From an uncultured Lachnospiraceae bacterium (lineage in GTDB: Bacteria > Bacillota > Clostridia > Lachnospirales > Lachnospiraceae), in assembly GCA_902783375.1 (NCBI GenBank), contig CACZQN010000019.1, positions 1 through 64,000 on the forward strand: a stretch of 64,000 nt of DNA. The letters run 5' to 3'. The notes below the pieces were generated by a model that saw only the letters and a list, made by a program, of their open reading frames with translations, ran no database searches and was not told the origin of the DNA. Below, piece after piece: positions 1 through 7,763 of this stretch (its first letter is position 1; the number at the start of each line of letters is the position of its first letter). Position numbers and translations under genes: made by a program.

Positions 1-224
1 ATTCTGGGCGGTATGTTTTCACCAAGCAATTTACTGTACCTCGGTTTCATATATACACCGCGCAGCACCTTGGCAACCTTACCTTCTTCCGTCAGGCGTT
101 TTAATATCATGTGAAGTGTTTTAGAATCTGTTATATCCGCAAAATCTGACATTCCAAACACAGTTCCGTCCTCATAATATTCAAGTCTTTGCAATACCAA
201 TTCGGTTAATTTAGGTCTGCTCAT
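1..224 (-). CDS. AbiEi/DUF6088-like antitoxin, N-terminal fragment
   Basis: The reading frame starts at ATG 224 behind a GGAGAAATAT ribosome site and runs off the left edge, so only about 74 residues are visible. They read as a small winged-helix domain: MSRPKLTELVLQRLEYYEDG, then a helix (MSDFADITDSKTLHMILKRL), then a turn-rich end (LRGVYMKPRYSKLLGENIPP). This layout matches the N-terminal domain of AbiEi/DUF6088 proteins, the antitoxin part of type IV toxin-antitoxin pairs, which repress their own promoter. A near-perfect palindrome sits directly upstream. A toxin partner, if present, would lie outside the window. The family call is from pattern recognition of a fragment; another winged-helix regulator is possible. 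Confidence 0.6.
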   Translation of the reverse strand, partial: MSRPKLTELVLQRLEYYEDGTVFGMSDFADITDSKTLHMILKRLTEEGKVAKVLRGVYMKPRYSKLLGENIPPR

Positions 225-237
225 ATATTTCTCCTTT

Positions 238-265
238 GTTGAAAATAGTATATACTTTTTTCAAC
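238..265. promoter_or_regulatory. Palindromic operator/promoter of the antitoxin-like gene
   Basis: A 28-base near-perfect palindrome has arms GTTGAAAA and TTTTCAAC around an AGTATATACT-like core; only one symmetric pair breaks the symmetry. It ends 13 bases before the start codon at 224, where a self-binding antitoxin would act. Its role is inferred from position and symmetry. Confidence 0.55.
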
Positions 266-285
266 ATAAACACAACCCTAAAAAC

Positions 286-317
286 AAAAATCCTGCTTTG
301 TTTTTGGCAGGATTTTT
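286..317. terminator. Rho-independent terminator, T-rich on both strands
   Basis: A perfect 11-base inverted repeat (AAAAATCCTGC and GCAGGATTTTT) encloses a 10-base T-rich loop. On the minus strand it is followed by TTTTTGTTTTTAG, so it would stop minus-strand transcripts before they reach the antitoxin promoter. Confidence 0.7.
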
Positions 318-492
318 CATAAATTATTATTGCTTGATATCTTTGTAGTGTTTGGAATCCGGATTGATTGGCTACTAAAGGGTGCAAGTAAGGTGCAAAT
401 TCACAGTCATAATATCTGCCCAACCGTGATAATCAGGACTATTCATCAACCGGTTGGCAGAGTGCCGTGGCAGATGAATATTATCTTGCCCC
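318..492. other. Gene-free stretch
   Basis: I see no supportable gene here. The minus-strand frame over this stretch has no usable ribosome site and overlaps the terminator. The short repeats GGTGCAAGT and GGTGCAAAT near 380-400 resemble sequence at the ends of integrase genes, but no integrase is present. Confidence 0.4.
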
Positions 493-521
493 TTGACAAG
501 TGACCTATCGTTCACTACAAT
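493..521 (+). promoter_or_regulatory. SigmaA promoter with overlapping dyad
   Basis: TTGACA (493-498) and TACAAT (516-521) are separated by exactly 17 bases. The spacer and -10 carry an imperfect dyad from AGTGA (499-503) to TCACT (512-516), the size of a TetR-like operator. The promoter lies just before the reductase gene and rules out a start upstream of it. Confidence 0.75.
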
Positions 522-568
522 GGTGCTGGAAGCATTTCACAGCTCATACAAGGGGGAGGACCAGGTAT

Positions 569-1249
569 ATGCGCAGACCAGTCACAACACTTTATATGCT
601 GGTATCCGTAGATGGGAAAATCAGCACCGGCGCGACAGATGAACTGGATGTGGATCGGGATTTCCCGCAGATCCCCGGGCTGAAAGAGGGCCTGCACCAG
701 TATTACGAGATCGAGCAGACAACCGATCTCTGGTCCTTCAATACGGGACGTGTGCAGGAGAAAATGGGAGCGAATATAAAAGAAATGCCTGCAAAGACTC
801 CCGTCTCCTTCGTCCTGCTCGACAATCATCATCTGAATGAACATGGCGTCCGGTACTTTTGTGCCAGATCCGACCAGTTTGTCCTGATCACAACAAACAA
901 GGACCATCCGGCTTTTGGCGTCCATGAGGATAACCTACATATCATCTTCCAGGAAAAGCTGGCGCTCGCAGACGCACTTGTTCAGCTGAAGGAACGCTTC
1001 GGCTGCGAGCGGCTTACCATTCAGTCCGGCGGTACGGTGAATGGTCTGTTCCTCCGGGAGAAACTGTTTGATTTCGTGGATATCGTTGTCGCGCCTGTGC
1101 TGATCGGCGGCAAAGACACATCTACACTGATCGACGGACGCTCACTGCTGTCGCAGGAGGAACTGTCCCAATTGGGTGTTCTGCGCCTCGTTGAAGCCAG
1201 CACATTGCAGGACTCCTATGTACGGCTGCGGTATCAGGTGATCAGCTGA
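569..1249 (+). CDS. RibD C-terminal-domain (dihydrofolate-reductase-like) protein
   Basis: This 226-residue protein matches the RibD C-terminal/DHFR-like fold: an N-terminal strand with the SVDGKIS motif (about residues 10-18), a central TIQSGGTVNG nucleotide-binding turn, and the VAPVLIGGKDTSTLIDG segment typical of pyrimidine reductase-like enzymes. Such proteins reduce small substrates with NADPH. A stand-alone copy with no deaminase domain and no rib operon nearby suggests a general oxidoreductase rather than riboflavin synthesis. The ATG at 569 was chosen because GGGGGAGG lies at the right distance and the promoter at 493-521 excludes the in-frame GTG at 500. The physiological substrate cannot be told from sequence. 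Confidence 0.8.
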   Translation: MRRPVTTLYMLVSVDGKISTGATDELDVDRDFPQIPGLKEGLHQYYEIEQTTDLWSFNTGRVQEKMGANIKEMPAKTPVSFVLLDNHHLNEHGVRYFCARSDQFVLITTNKDHPAFGVHEDNLHIIFQEKLALADALVQLKERFGCERLTIQSGGTVNGLFLREKLFDFVDIVVAPVLIGGKDTSTLIDGRSLLSQEELSQLGVLRLVEASTLQDSYVRLRYQVIS

Positions 1250-1269
1250 CAGGAACTGCTGTAGCTGCC

Positions 1270-2655
1270 TTACTCGTGCCGCACCACTTCGAAGCGCTCC
1301 AGCGTGATCGGTTCTCCTTCGCGGATTCCTGCCTTCTGCCTGGCGATCGCAACCTGGTATTCCACCGTGTCTACGCCCTCAAGATCCGGCAGCAGGAGGC
1401 CTCGTTTTCTGCCGTGGCTCACGATGACGCCGTAGCGCTTCACATCGAGCTCCGCCATGGAGGAAATCTGCTCCGGCTCTCCGAGGACATCCACACTGAT
1501 TTCGAGGTCTGCCAGTTCTTCGGGCCGGATCGGATAGAAGCGGGGATCCCTGGTGGAAGCACTGATCGCATTCTGGATGATCTCCTCCGCAAGGGAATCT
1601 GTGGTTGGGGCGATCGTCCCGATACAGCCCCGCAGTTCTCCATGTTCATGGATCGAGACAAATGCCCCGGCGCGCCGGCTCAGCATCTCTTCCGGCAGTT
1701 CAGACAGGAGTTCTTCCAGCCGGAGAACCTGACGGTCTCTGACGTAGCTCTCGACAGATGCCCGCGCCAGACTGACATACGGATCCGCAACTGCCGGATC
1801 CTGCTCTCTTTCTGCCTCCCTCTCCGGATCAATCTCATTCTCCTGGTCCGCCTCACTCTCCGGGTAAAAGGTGCAGATCCCGTAGCCGACTCCTGTCACA
1901 TCCTCGTGGGACAAGGCTGTCGCCTTCACGTGCACGCCGTCAAAGGCTCCTGCCATGATCACGAAGGAGCGGTGTCCGCACTCCGCTGCCCGGTCCAGAA
2001 AATCTTCTTCGAAATCCAGCAGTTCTTCAAATGCTCCCCGGCCGCAGACATCCATAATTCTGGCATCATACTGCAGTCCCTCTTCCGCAAAGCCATAAGG
2101 GCCGTAGGTCTGCAGTTTGTGGGAGAGATCCCCGCTTGCGACAAAGACCACACGCCGGCCGGTCTCAGCGACTGCCCTCCGGATGATCTGTCCCAGAGCA
2201 TAGTGATCCGCAAGCGGGAGTCCGGACAGACCGATCCGGACGATCTGGAAATTCTGGTAGTACTGCCTGATAAACCACAGCGGAACCATGACGCCGTGGT
2301 CCAGGGAGGGATCCCGCTCTCCCTCTGTTCCCGCAGGGAACTGCTCTTCCTCTGCGATCCTGCAGATCACATCCACCAGTTCCTCGTCGTAGTGTTCCCG
2401 GAACCGGACTTCCGGAGCCCTGAACGATGTGAAAGAGCCTGTCGCCCCGCTGCCGGGAGAGATATGAAAATAATCCCGGTACATGACCGCATGCGGGCTG
2501 GAGATGATGATCGTCTCCGGCTTCAGGCGTGCGATCTCCTCCGCCACCTGCGTATAGGCAGCTGTTGTCGCTGCAATCTGCTGCTCACTTCCCTTGCCGA
2601 CCGCCGGTACAATCATCGGCGGATGCGGTACCATAAACCCTCCAACAATCGCCAT
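1270..2655 (-). CDS. LigB-like/AMMECR1 fusion (AmmeMemoRadiSam system family)
   Basis: This 461-residue fusion has two domains. Residues 1 to about 265 are a class III extradiol dioxygenase (LigB-like) fold, with MVPHPPMIVP near the N-terminus, SSPHAVMYRDYF, a DHGVMVPL motif and ASGDLSH. After a charged linker, residues about 290-461 are an AMMECR1 domain with HEHGELRGCIGTI. Fused and separate forms belong to the AmmeMemoRadiSam gene set, whose third member is a radical-SAM enzyme; none is visible in this window. The role of the set is not well established. Start: GAGGAGG lies seven bases before ATG 2655, better placed than the ATGs at 2679 and 2661. The gene converges with the reductase gene, with a 20-base gap and no terminator between. 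Confidence 0.85.
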   Translation of the reverse strand: MAIVGGFMVPHPPMIVPAVGKGSEQQIAATTAAYTQVAEEIARLKPETIIISSPHAVMYRDYFHISPGSGATGSFTSFRAPEVRFREHYDEELVDVICRIAEEEQFPAGTEGERDPSLDHGVMVPLWFIRQYYQNFQIVRIGLSGLPLADHYALGQIIRRAVAETGRRVVFVASGDLSHKLQTYGPYGFAEEGLQYDARIMDVCGRGAFEELLDFEEDFLDRAAECGHRSFVIMAGAFDGVHVKATALSHEDVTGVGYGICTFYPESEADQENEIDPEREAEREQDPAVADPYVSLARASVESYVRDRQVLRLEELLSELPEEMLSRRAGAFVSIHEHGELRGCIGTIAPTTDSLAEEIIQNAISASTRDPRFYPIRPEELADLEISVDVLGEPEQISSMAELDVKRYGVIVSHGRKRGLLLPDLEGVDTVEYQVAIARQKAGIREGEPITLERFEVVRHE

Positions 2656-2736
2656 CTCCATACCTCCTCGAATGAACAAATCCCCCGCTTATATTTTACT
2701 GTTTCTTCCAGTTCTCTGCAACCAGATTTCTGCATA

Positions 2737-2774
2737 CAAAAGAGCTCCTGACCGGAAACCGGTGTAGGAGCTCT
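2737..2774 (-). terminator. Terminator downstream of the esterase gene
   Basis: The inverted repeat AGAGCTCCT...AGGAGCTCT at 2741-2774 has an inner ACCGG/CCGGT extension and is followed on the minus strand by TTTTGT. A second compact hairpin (AGGAGGGA/TCCCTCCT, 2798-2817) sits between it and the esterase stop codon. Confidence 0.75.
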
Positions 2775-2832
2775 GTACATCTCTTATTTCTTATGGCAGG
2801 AGGGAGGATTCCCTCCTTGAATCATCCAGCCA

Positions 2833-3684
2833 TCAGTCAGCCGGCTTGCCGACGTTGCCGGAGTTGATGCCTGCAGCGTCCGCATCGAGCGGCAGCCAGT
2901 TCAGGATCTTCTCGATATAGGTGTCCCAGAAGTTCCACTCATGTCCGCCAGGGCCTTCTTCGTAGGTGACGTCGAAGCCCTTGCTGATGAGGTCATCGCG
3001 GACGGTGTGGTTTGCGCCGAGCAGTCCGTCCTCGGTGCCGCAGCACATGTAGATCTTCGGGAAGTTCACGTCCTCGCCCGCTGCCTTTCTGTCAGCCAGC
3101 TGCTTTGCGATGAACTGCGGATTCTTCTCGGAATACCAGCCTTCTTTCATCGTACCGAAGCAGAACTTCTCGATACCCATCCGGCCGATCTCTTCATCGT
3201 CCTTATCCGGATCCGGCTCTCTTAAGATAAATGCACCGGAGAGGGTTGCGATTGCCCCGAAGGTATCGTTGTAGCGGAGGCCGTTTCTCAGGGCACCGAA
3301 ACCACCCATGGAAAGGCCGGCGATGAACATATCTTCTCTCTTATCGGACAGGTGGAACATCTTCCGCATCATCGCCGGAAGTTCTTCGCCGATAAACTTG
3401 CCGTAGTAGTTTGCACTCAGTTCGTTGTCTACGTAGAAAGCATTGTCGCCGGACGGCATCACGACGCAGAGGTTCTTCGCCTCAGCCCAGCGCTGGATGC
3501 GAGTACCGTTGACCCAGTCCGTGTAGTTGCCGAGGATTCCGTGCAGCAGGATCAATGTCTTGAACGGCTTCACTTCCGGTTCCGGCATCCCCGGAAATAC
3601 CAACTTATCGCAGGGCAGAATGACGTTCACCGGAACGGTTCTCATCAGGCTCTTGGAAATAAAGTTCACTGTTAAAAATGCCAT
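2833..3684 (-). CDS. Alpha/beta-hydrolase esterase (esterase D/tributyrin esterase-like)
   Basis: This 283-residue cytoplasmic hydrolase has a recognisable catalytic set: oxyanion region LILLHGILGNYTDW near residues 45-58, nucleophile elbow GLSMGG near 123-128, an acid in CGTEDGLL and the histidine in GGHEWNFW. The order and spacing fit the EstA/S-formylglutathione-hydrolase-like esterases that act on small acyl esters. There is no signal peptide. AAAGGAG lies just upstream of ATG 3684, and a sigmaA-type promoter lies at 3735-3763, so it is probably a single-gene unit closed by the terminator at 2737-2774. The true substrate is unknown; family members cleave acetyl or feruloyl groups from plant polysaccharides or short-chain esters. 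Confidence 0.85.
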   Translation of the reverse strand: MAFLTVNFISKSLMRTVPVNVILPCDKLVFPGMPEPEVKPFKTLILLHGILGNYTDWVNGTRIQRWAEAKNLCVVMPSGDNAFYVDNELSANYYGKFIGEELPAMMRKMFHLSDKREDMFIAGLSMGGFGALRNGLRYNDTFGAIATLSGAFILREPDPDKDDEEIGRMGIEKFCFGTMKEGWYSEKNPQFIAKQLADRKAAGEDVNFPKIYMCCGTEDGLLGANHTVRDDLISKGFDVTYEEGPGGHEWNFWDTYIEKILNWLPLDADAAGINSGNVGKPAD

Positions 3685-3734
3685 GGCTTCTCTCCTTTAC
3701 TTTGAAGTGACATGATGTGATATTCACTCCCTCT

Positions 3735-3763
3735 ATTGTACCCGATACGGACGGGAAGGGCAA
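3735..3763 (-). promoter_or_regulatory. Promoter of the esterase gene
   Basis: On the minus strand, TTGCCC and TACAAT are separated by 17 bases. The spacer carries the dyad CCCG...CGGG. The start codon is about 50 bases downstream. Confidence 0.6.
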
Positions 3764-3793
3764 GTAAGAAATGTGCAGGGGCAGATCCTTTTC

Positions 3794-4732
3794 CTACTTC
3801 CTCTCGTCAAGAAATGCCGCGTAATCATCTGGCGGAAGTGGTTTTGAATAGTAGTAGCCCTGGATCGCATCGCAGCCGTTCTCACGCAGATATGCGACCT
3901 GGTTCTCTGTCTCCACACCCTCGGCGATGACTTCCATCTCAAGGGAATGCGCCAGCGTGATCAGAGAATCCAGCACAAGTTCCCCATCCGGACTGCCGAT
4001 GCCATCTGTCAGACTCTTGTCGATCTTCAAAACATCATAGTCCGTACCGACAAGGTTTGCATAGGAAGCATATCCGGCCCCGAAGTCATCGATCTCGACC
4101 GGGAAGCCTTTCCCGTGAAATGCTTCGACGACCGCCGCGAGTGTCTCGCCGTCCATCTCAAGACTCTCCGTCACTTCCACCCGCACGCAGCCGTCCGGGA
4201 TGCCTGCTTCCTGAAAGATGGCTGCATATGTTTCGGCAGCGTCCTCCTGCATGGCAGAGATGGGTGACAGATTCACCGAGATCGGGAAGATCCGCTCTCC
4301 GCCTGCCAGGCGCTTCTTCTGCAGCTGACAGACCGTTTCAAAGACGTGCCTGTCGAGGTCCACAACCTGTCCGGTCGCCTCAAGCGTCATGACAAAGACG
4401 GACGGGGAGATAAACTCCTCACCCCGGATCCAGCGGGATAGCGCCTCCGTACCGCAGACCTCTCCGGTCGCAGGATCGATGATCGGCTGGAACCAGACCT
4501 GGATCTCTCCATTCTCCAGCGCTTCCGGAAACTGCTCCGACAGTTCCAGGTCGTAGGCGAAGTCCATGTCATCCGTCTCGGATGCACTGGTGGCTGCCGG
4601 TGCGGGGTCTGCTGTGGCGCCGGCGGTACCGGCATGTTCTCTGTAAAAGTGGATGCCCAGGAAAGCGCTTTCCAGAACAACTGCAAGGGCAAGGACAATC
4701 ACCGCCCACCTTGCCGCATTGTTATTTTTCAT
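3794..4732 (-). CDS. Membrane-anchored EAL-domain cyclic-di-GMP phosphodiesterase
   Basis: This 312-residue protein has an N-terminal membrane segment (about residues 8-27), a short Ala/Thr-rich linker and one EAL domain (about 58-308). The residues expected for catalysis and metal binding are present: TEALSRW, SVNLS, VTESLE, DDFGAGYAS, LKIDKS, IAEGVETE and IQGYYYSKPL. It should therefore hydrolyse c-di-GMP rather than only bind it. No GGDEF partner or sensor domain is attached. In most family members the anchor faces the catalytic domain to the cytoplasm. No cyclase gene is nearby, so its target process is unknown. Confidence 0.9.
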   Translation of the reverse strand: MKNNNAARWAVIVLALAVVLESAFLGIHFYREHAGTAGATADPAPAATSASETDDMDFAYDLELSEQFPEALENGEIQVWFQPIIDPATGEVCGTEALSRWIRGEEFISPSVFVMTLEATGQVVDLDRHVFETVCQLQKKRLAGGERIFPISVNLSPISAMQEDAAETYAAIFQEAGIPDGCVRVEVTESLEMDGETLAAVVEAFHGKGFPVEIDDFGAGYASYANLVGTDYDVLKIDKSLTDGIGSPDGELVLDSLITLAHSLEMEVIAEGVETENQVAYLRENGCDAIQGYYYSKPLPPDDYAAFLDERK

Positions 4733-4818
4733 AATCCTCTATGCTCCTGTATTTCTCCTGTTTCTCTGTTCCTTCCGAACATCTTTCATTATAGCAAAGC
4801 GGGAATTGCTTGTCACCG

Positions 4819-4856
4819 AAAAAAAGGGGCAGTGTCTGATTTCCCAGACACCGCCC
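4819..4856 (-). terminator. Terminator of the 68-residue orphan gene
   Basis: A 12-13-base stem (GGCAGTGTCTG against CAGACACCGCC) is followed on the minus strand by seven T residues. It lies 27 bases after the stop codon at 4883. Confidence 0.85.
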
Positions 4857-4882
4857 GATTGGCCTTCTTCAGTTCTTTTCTA

Positions 4883-5089
4883 TTAAGCAGCGTAATTCTG
4901 CTCTGTATTCCGGCTGATGCGGAATCCGCCGCCAAACATATGAATCAGATGCACTCTGTCCGGATTTACACTGATCCAGGCCTTCAGGATATCTGTGTGA
5001 TCCTGCAGCATCTTTCTGTCGGCTTTTCTCGTATCCTGCACCTTGCCAAGATTGTTCACAACCTCGCGATTATTGAATGTTTCAAACAT
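4883..5089 (-). CDS. Small orphan protein, 68 residues
   Basis: I do not recognise this protein. It is supported as a real gene by three signals: AAGGAGG eight bases before ATG 5089, a promoter at 5131-5159 (TTGAAG, 17 bases, TATGAT) and a strong terminator right after the stop. The sequence starts MFETFNNREVVNNLGKVQDT, has a charged middle (RKADRKMLQDHTDILKAW) and ends in a glycine-containing tail, HMFGGGFRISRNTEQNYAA. There is no signal peptide, membrane segment or cysteine. The tail after the GGG is reminiscent of small precursor peptides, but no processing or export gene is adjacent. Function unknown. Confidence 0.65.
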   Translation of the reverse strand: MFETFNNREVVNNLGKVQDTRKADRKMLQDHTDILKAWISVNPDRVHLIHMFGGGFRISRNTEQNYAA

Positions 5090-5130
5090 AATGTGGTCCT
5101 CCTTTTCTTTACTACCCCCAAAAGGATGAT

Positions 5131-5159
5131 ATCATACATAGATTTGACGATATCTTCAA
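5131..5159 (-). promoter_or_regulatory. Promoter of the 68-residue gene
   Basis: TTGAAG and TATGAT are separated by 17 bases on the minus strand, with the start codon about 40 bases downstream. Confidence 0.6.
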
Positions 5160-5293
5160 TCCACAGAACTAACAATCTTTTTCCTCTGGGGATTACCTTT
5201 TTGGTCGTTATGATGAGAATCACATCCGGTTTGTTACAAATTTAACATTTCTTCTAATCCAATCCGTTCTTCCCGGAATCCTTTTGAGCATTT

Positions 5294-5827
5294 TTACTCG
5301 ATACCCTGTACGTGAATCTGATGTTCCTGCAGGTAGGCGAAGATCTCATCCTTGTGAATCTTGTTGACGCAGATGACAAATCCGCTTCCTTCTTTTGCGA
5401 AGAAGCACACGCATTCGTTGAATACCCGGATAAATGCGACGTTGTTCCAGGACATCTGGACGGAATCGGAATTCTCACGCTTCATGGTCACGCCGTTCTC
5501 GTCGAGTTCGAGAATGGACGGCCGCTTATCGGCCAGATACATTCTGCGGACCCGGTCAAGCTTGAACCATAGTGCAAAGCTCAGCAGGATCACAACACTC
5601 AGAAGAACCAGCGCCGTGATCATCAGGGCACTCGCGCCCCAGGCAATGGTCATCACGACCAGCACTGCAAGCACAATCCCACAGAAGATCATATACCCCT
5701 GCAGTTTTTTGAAATTGTTTTGAAGCCGTAATTGCGGATTCTTCATAAGGTACGCATACTGATTCAGAACAGAGATTGCCTCGGAGTAGAACTTCTTATC
5801 TCCTTTGACAAGTTGAATCTGTTTCAT
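5294..5827 (-). CDS. YcxB-like membrane protein
   Basis: This 177-residue protein has a cytoplasmic N-terminus (MKQIQLVKGDKKFYSEAISV), two adjacent membrane helices (about residues 45-90) and a C-terminal soluble part. That part reads DENGVTMKRENSDSVQMSWN, then VAFIRVFNECVCFFAKEGSG, and ends in an IPKR-like strand. It resembles the YcxB-like domain found in many Bacillota membrane proteins of unknown role. Its start overlaps the stop of the DUF4446 gene by four bases, so it is the last gene of the parA-parB-DUF4446 operon. The family call rests on fold pattern, not on a diagnostic motif. Confidence 0.6.
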   Translation of the reverse strand: MKQIQLVKGDKKFYSEAISVLNQYAYLMKNPQLRLQNNFKKLQGYMIFCGIVLAVLVVMTIAWGASALMITALVLLSVVILLSFALWFKLDRVRRMYLADKRPSILELDENGVTMKRENSDSVQMSWNNVAFIRVFNECVCFFAKEGSGFVICVNKIHKDEIFAYLQEHQIHVQGIE

Positions 5828-6636
5828 CCTTCTGGCTCCTCCTCTTCCTTTTTCTCCTCGGTCGCCATATCCTCGCTGGCCTCTTTCATCTCGCTCGTTT
5901 CTTTTGCCGGCATTTTCAGAAATGCATCGAGACTCAGCTGTTCCATCTCCTCCGGCTCCTTCTTTGCCTCTTGATCTTCGATGATCAGATCCTGCATCTT
6001 GATTTCCTGATCTTCTTTGACAGCCGCCTCTTTGACCGCATCCATGTTGAATCTCATCTGCCCCGGCATCGTGAGTTCCTCAATATCCCCAAGCTCTTCA
6101 AGCAGGTAGTTCCTCTGGTTCCTGGCTTCCTTCAAGGCTTCCCGTTCTTCCTCGGAAAGCGCCAGGGAAGTCTTCCCGCGGTGGATTTCCTTCAGATAAG
6201 TGTGGCAGTCCCCGCTGCTCGCGTGGATCGCATTGATCAGAAATCCGCTGTCATATTTATCAAGAAGAACCAGGACGAAACTGCGCTTCCCGGCCACGTC
6301 ATCGAACGCATCATACCGGTACACTGCGGACTTCTGGTAGGTTGTCTCGAGGATATCCAGGATCTCATGGATCTGGTCTGCCTGTCGGATCTGTTCGCCG
6401 CGCACCTTTTCGACAGCGGCGAAACGGGATTTCAGTTCTTCCTCGAGGGATATATTTTCACTGCCCTTAAAGAAATTCCGTATTCTTGTGCGCAGATTGC
6501 CCATCTGAATGATCAGAATAACATTGATCAGGCACAGCAGACAGACAATTCCCGCGAGGGTATAGAGCAGTGAATCACTGTTCATATAAAAATTGCTGAT
6601 TTGAAATGCACTGATAAGTATCTGATCCATCGTCAT
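5824..6636 (-). CDS. DUF4446 family membrane protein
   Basis: This 270-residue protein has one N-terminal membrane helix (about 22-45), a helical segment, and the family core KSAVYRYDAFDDVAGKRSFV followed by GFLINAIHASSGDCHTYLKE. DUF4446 genes commonly follow parB in Clostridia, as here. The ATG at 6636 overlaps the parB stop (ATGA), indicating translational coupling. The C-terminal 70 residues are highly charged (MKEASEDMATEEKKEEEEPE), longer than I expect for the family. The biochemical function is not known; proximity to parAB suggests a link to chromosome segregation or envelope growth. Confidence 0.8.
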   Translation of the reverse strand: MTMDQILISAFQISNFYMNSDSLLYTLAGIVCLLCLINVILIIQMGNLRTRIRNFFKGSENISLEEELKSRFAAVEKVRGEQIRQADQIHEILDILETTYQKSAVYRYDAFDDVAGKRSFVLVLLDKYDSGFLINAIHASSGDCHTYLKEIHRGKTSLALSEEEREALKEARNQRNYLLEELGDIEELTMPGQMRFNMDAVKEAAVKEDQEIKMQDLIIEDQEAKKEPEEMEQLSLDAFLKMPAKETSEMKEASEDMATEEKKEEEEPEG

Positions 6637-7613
6637 ACCTTCAACCTCTTCAGCATATCGGAGATCCGGTCAAGTTCATCGATGGAATAGTAATCAATCT
6701 CGATCTTTCCTTTGCCGTTTTTCTTCGGCTTGATGACAACCTTGCTTCCCAGAATCGTTTTCAGCGTTTCTTCAAGTGTTCGATAAACAACGGATTTGTC
6801 CTCTGCCTGGACCGGATCTTTTTTATCTTCTTCCACCGGATGCAGGAGATAACCGATCACTTTCTCGGTCTCACGCACGGACAGACCACGGTCGATAATC
6901 TGATCGGCAACTTCTCTCTGAACCTCTTTATCCTCAATAGCGGCCAGGGCACGTGCATGACCGGCAGAAATCACGCCAAATTCCACCTTTTTCTGCACAC
7001 TTTCCTCAAGTTTCAGAAGCCTGAGAGCATTCGTCACAGCACTGCGGCTCTTCGAAACCTTCTCCGCCACTTCTTCCTGTTTCAGGTTGTATGTCTCGAT
7101 CAGCTGTGCATACGCTTTCGCTTCTTCGATCGGATTCAGGTCCTCGCGCTGCAGGTTCTCGATCAGGGCGATCTCCGTGATCTCCTGGTCAGAATACTCC
7201 CTGACAATCGCCGGAATGGTTTCCAGTCCTGCGAGCTTTGCCGCACGGAATCTCCGCTCGCCGGCGATGATCTCATATCTCTTTCCACGCTTGATGACGA
7301 GAATCGGCTGAATCACACCGTACATCCGGATCGATTCTGAAAGCTCATCCAGAGATTCCTCATCAAAGTTCGTTCTCGGCTGGTTCCGGTTCGCATCGAT
7401 CGTCCGGATATCGAGTTCAACCGGTTTTCCGGATGGATCCGGCACGATTTCCGTCTTGACAACGACTTTCTCTATGACCTTCGGCTCTGCATTTGCAGCA
7501 GTTTCTTTCTTTTCTGTTGTTTTTGCAGTCTTTTCTTTTTTCTGTTCGTCTTTGGTCTTCGGCTCCGGAATCATGGAGTCCAGACCTCTCCCTAAACCTT
7601 TTTTCACTGCCAT
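6633..7613 (-). CDS. parB: Chromosome-partitioning protein ParB (Spo0J)
   Basis: This 326-residue protein starts MAVKKGLGRGLDSMIPEP, typical of Spo0J-type ParB. It has a lysine-rich low-complexity N-terminal linker (about 20-60), the CTPase/ParB box with NRNQPRTNF and GERRFRAAKLAG, the motif ALIENLQREDLNPIEEA, a parS-reading helix-turn-helix (LKQEEVAEKVSKSRSAVTN) and a C-terminal dimer domain. It loads on parS and spreads to form the partition complex that recruits SMC. Four matching parS sites lie 1.1 kb upstream. It follows parA by 150 bases. Confidence 0.97.
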   Translation of the reverse strand: MAVKKGLGRGLDSMIPEPKTKDEQKKEKTAKTTEKKETAANAEPKVIEKVVVKTEIVPDPSGKPVELDIRTIDANRNQPRTNFDEESLDELSESIRMYGVIQPILVIKRGKRYEIIAGERRFRAAKLAGLETIPAIVREYSDQEITEIALIENLQREDLNPIEEAKAYAQLIETYNLKQEEVAEKVSKSRSAVTNALRLLKLEESVQKKVEFGVISAGHARALAAIEDKEVQREVADQIIDRGLSVRETEKVIGYLLHPVEEDKKDPVQAEDKSVVYRTLEETLKTILGSKVVIKPKKNGKGKIEIDYYSIDELDRISDMLKRLKV

Positions 7614-7763
7614 TCTTTATTCCTCCGTACTCTGACACACGTACGCTGTGCGTAAATATCTCTATTCGTCAGTTTTGATCTTCTTTGTCTTGCTTTCTAG
7701 TACTATTCTGGTTTGGTTCTGTCGTTCTTATGCAATCAGACAAAATTGCGTTTCTTCAGTCCT

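Noticed and set aside
211..423. 70-residue minus-strand frame with an ending like integrase tails
   Set aside because: It overlaps the antitoxin start, the palindrome and a terminator, has no ribosome site, and no integrase domain is present.
500..568. Upstream GTG start for the RibD-like reductase
   Set aside because: The -10 box at 516-521 lies inside it, and a much better ribosome site precedes ATG 569.
1276..2751. Long plus-strand frame opposite the AMMECR1 fusion
   Set aside because: It is the antisense shadow of a clearly recognised gene and has cysteine/histidine-rich, non-protein-like composition.
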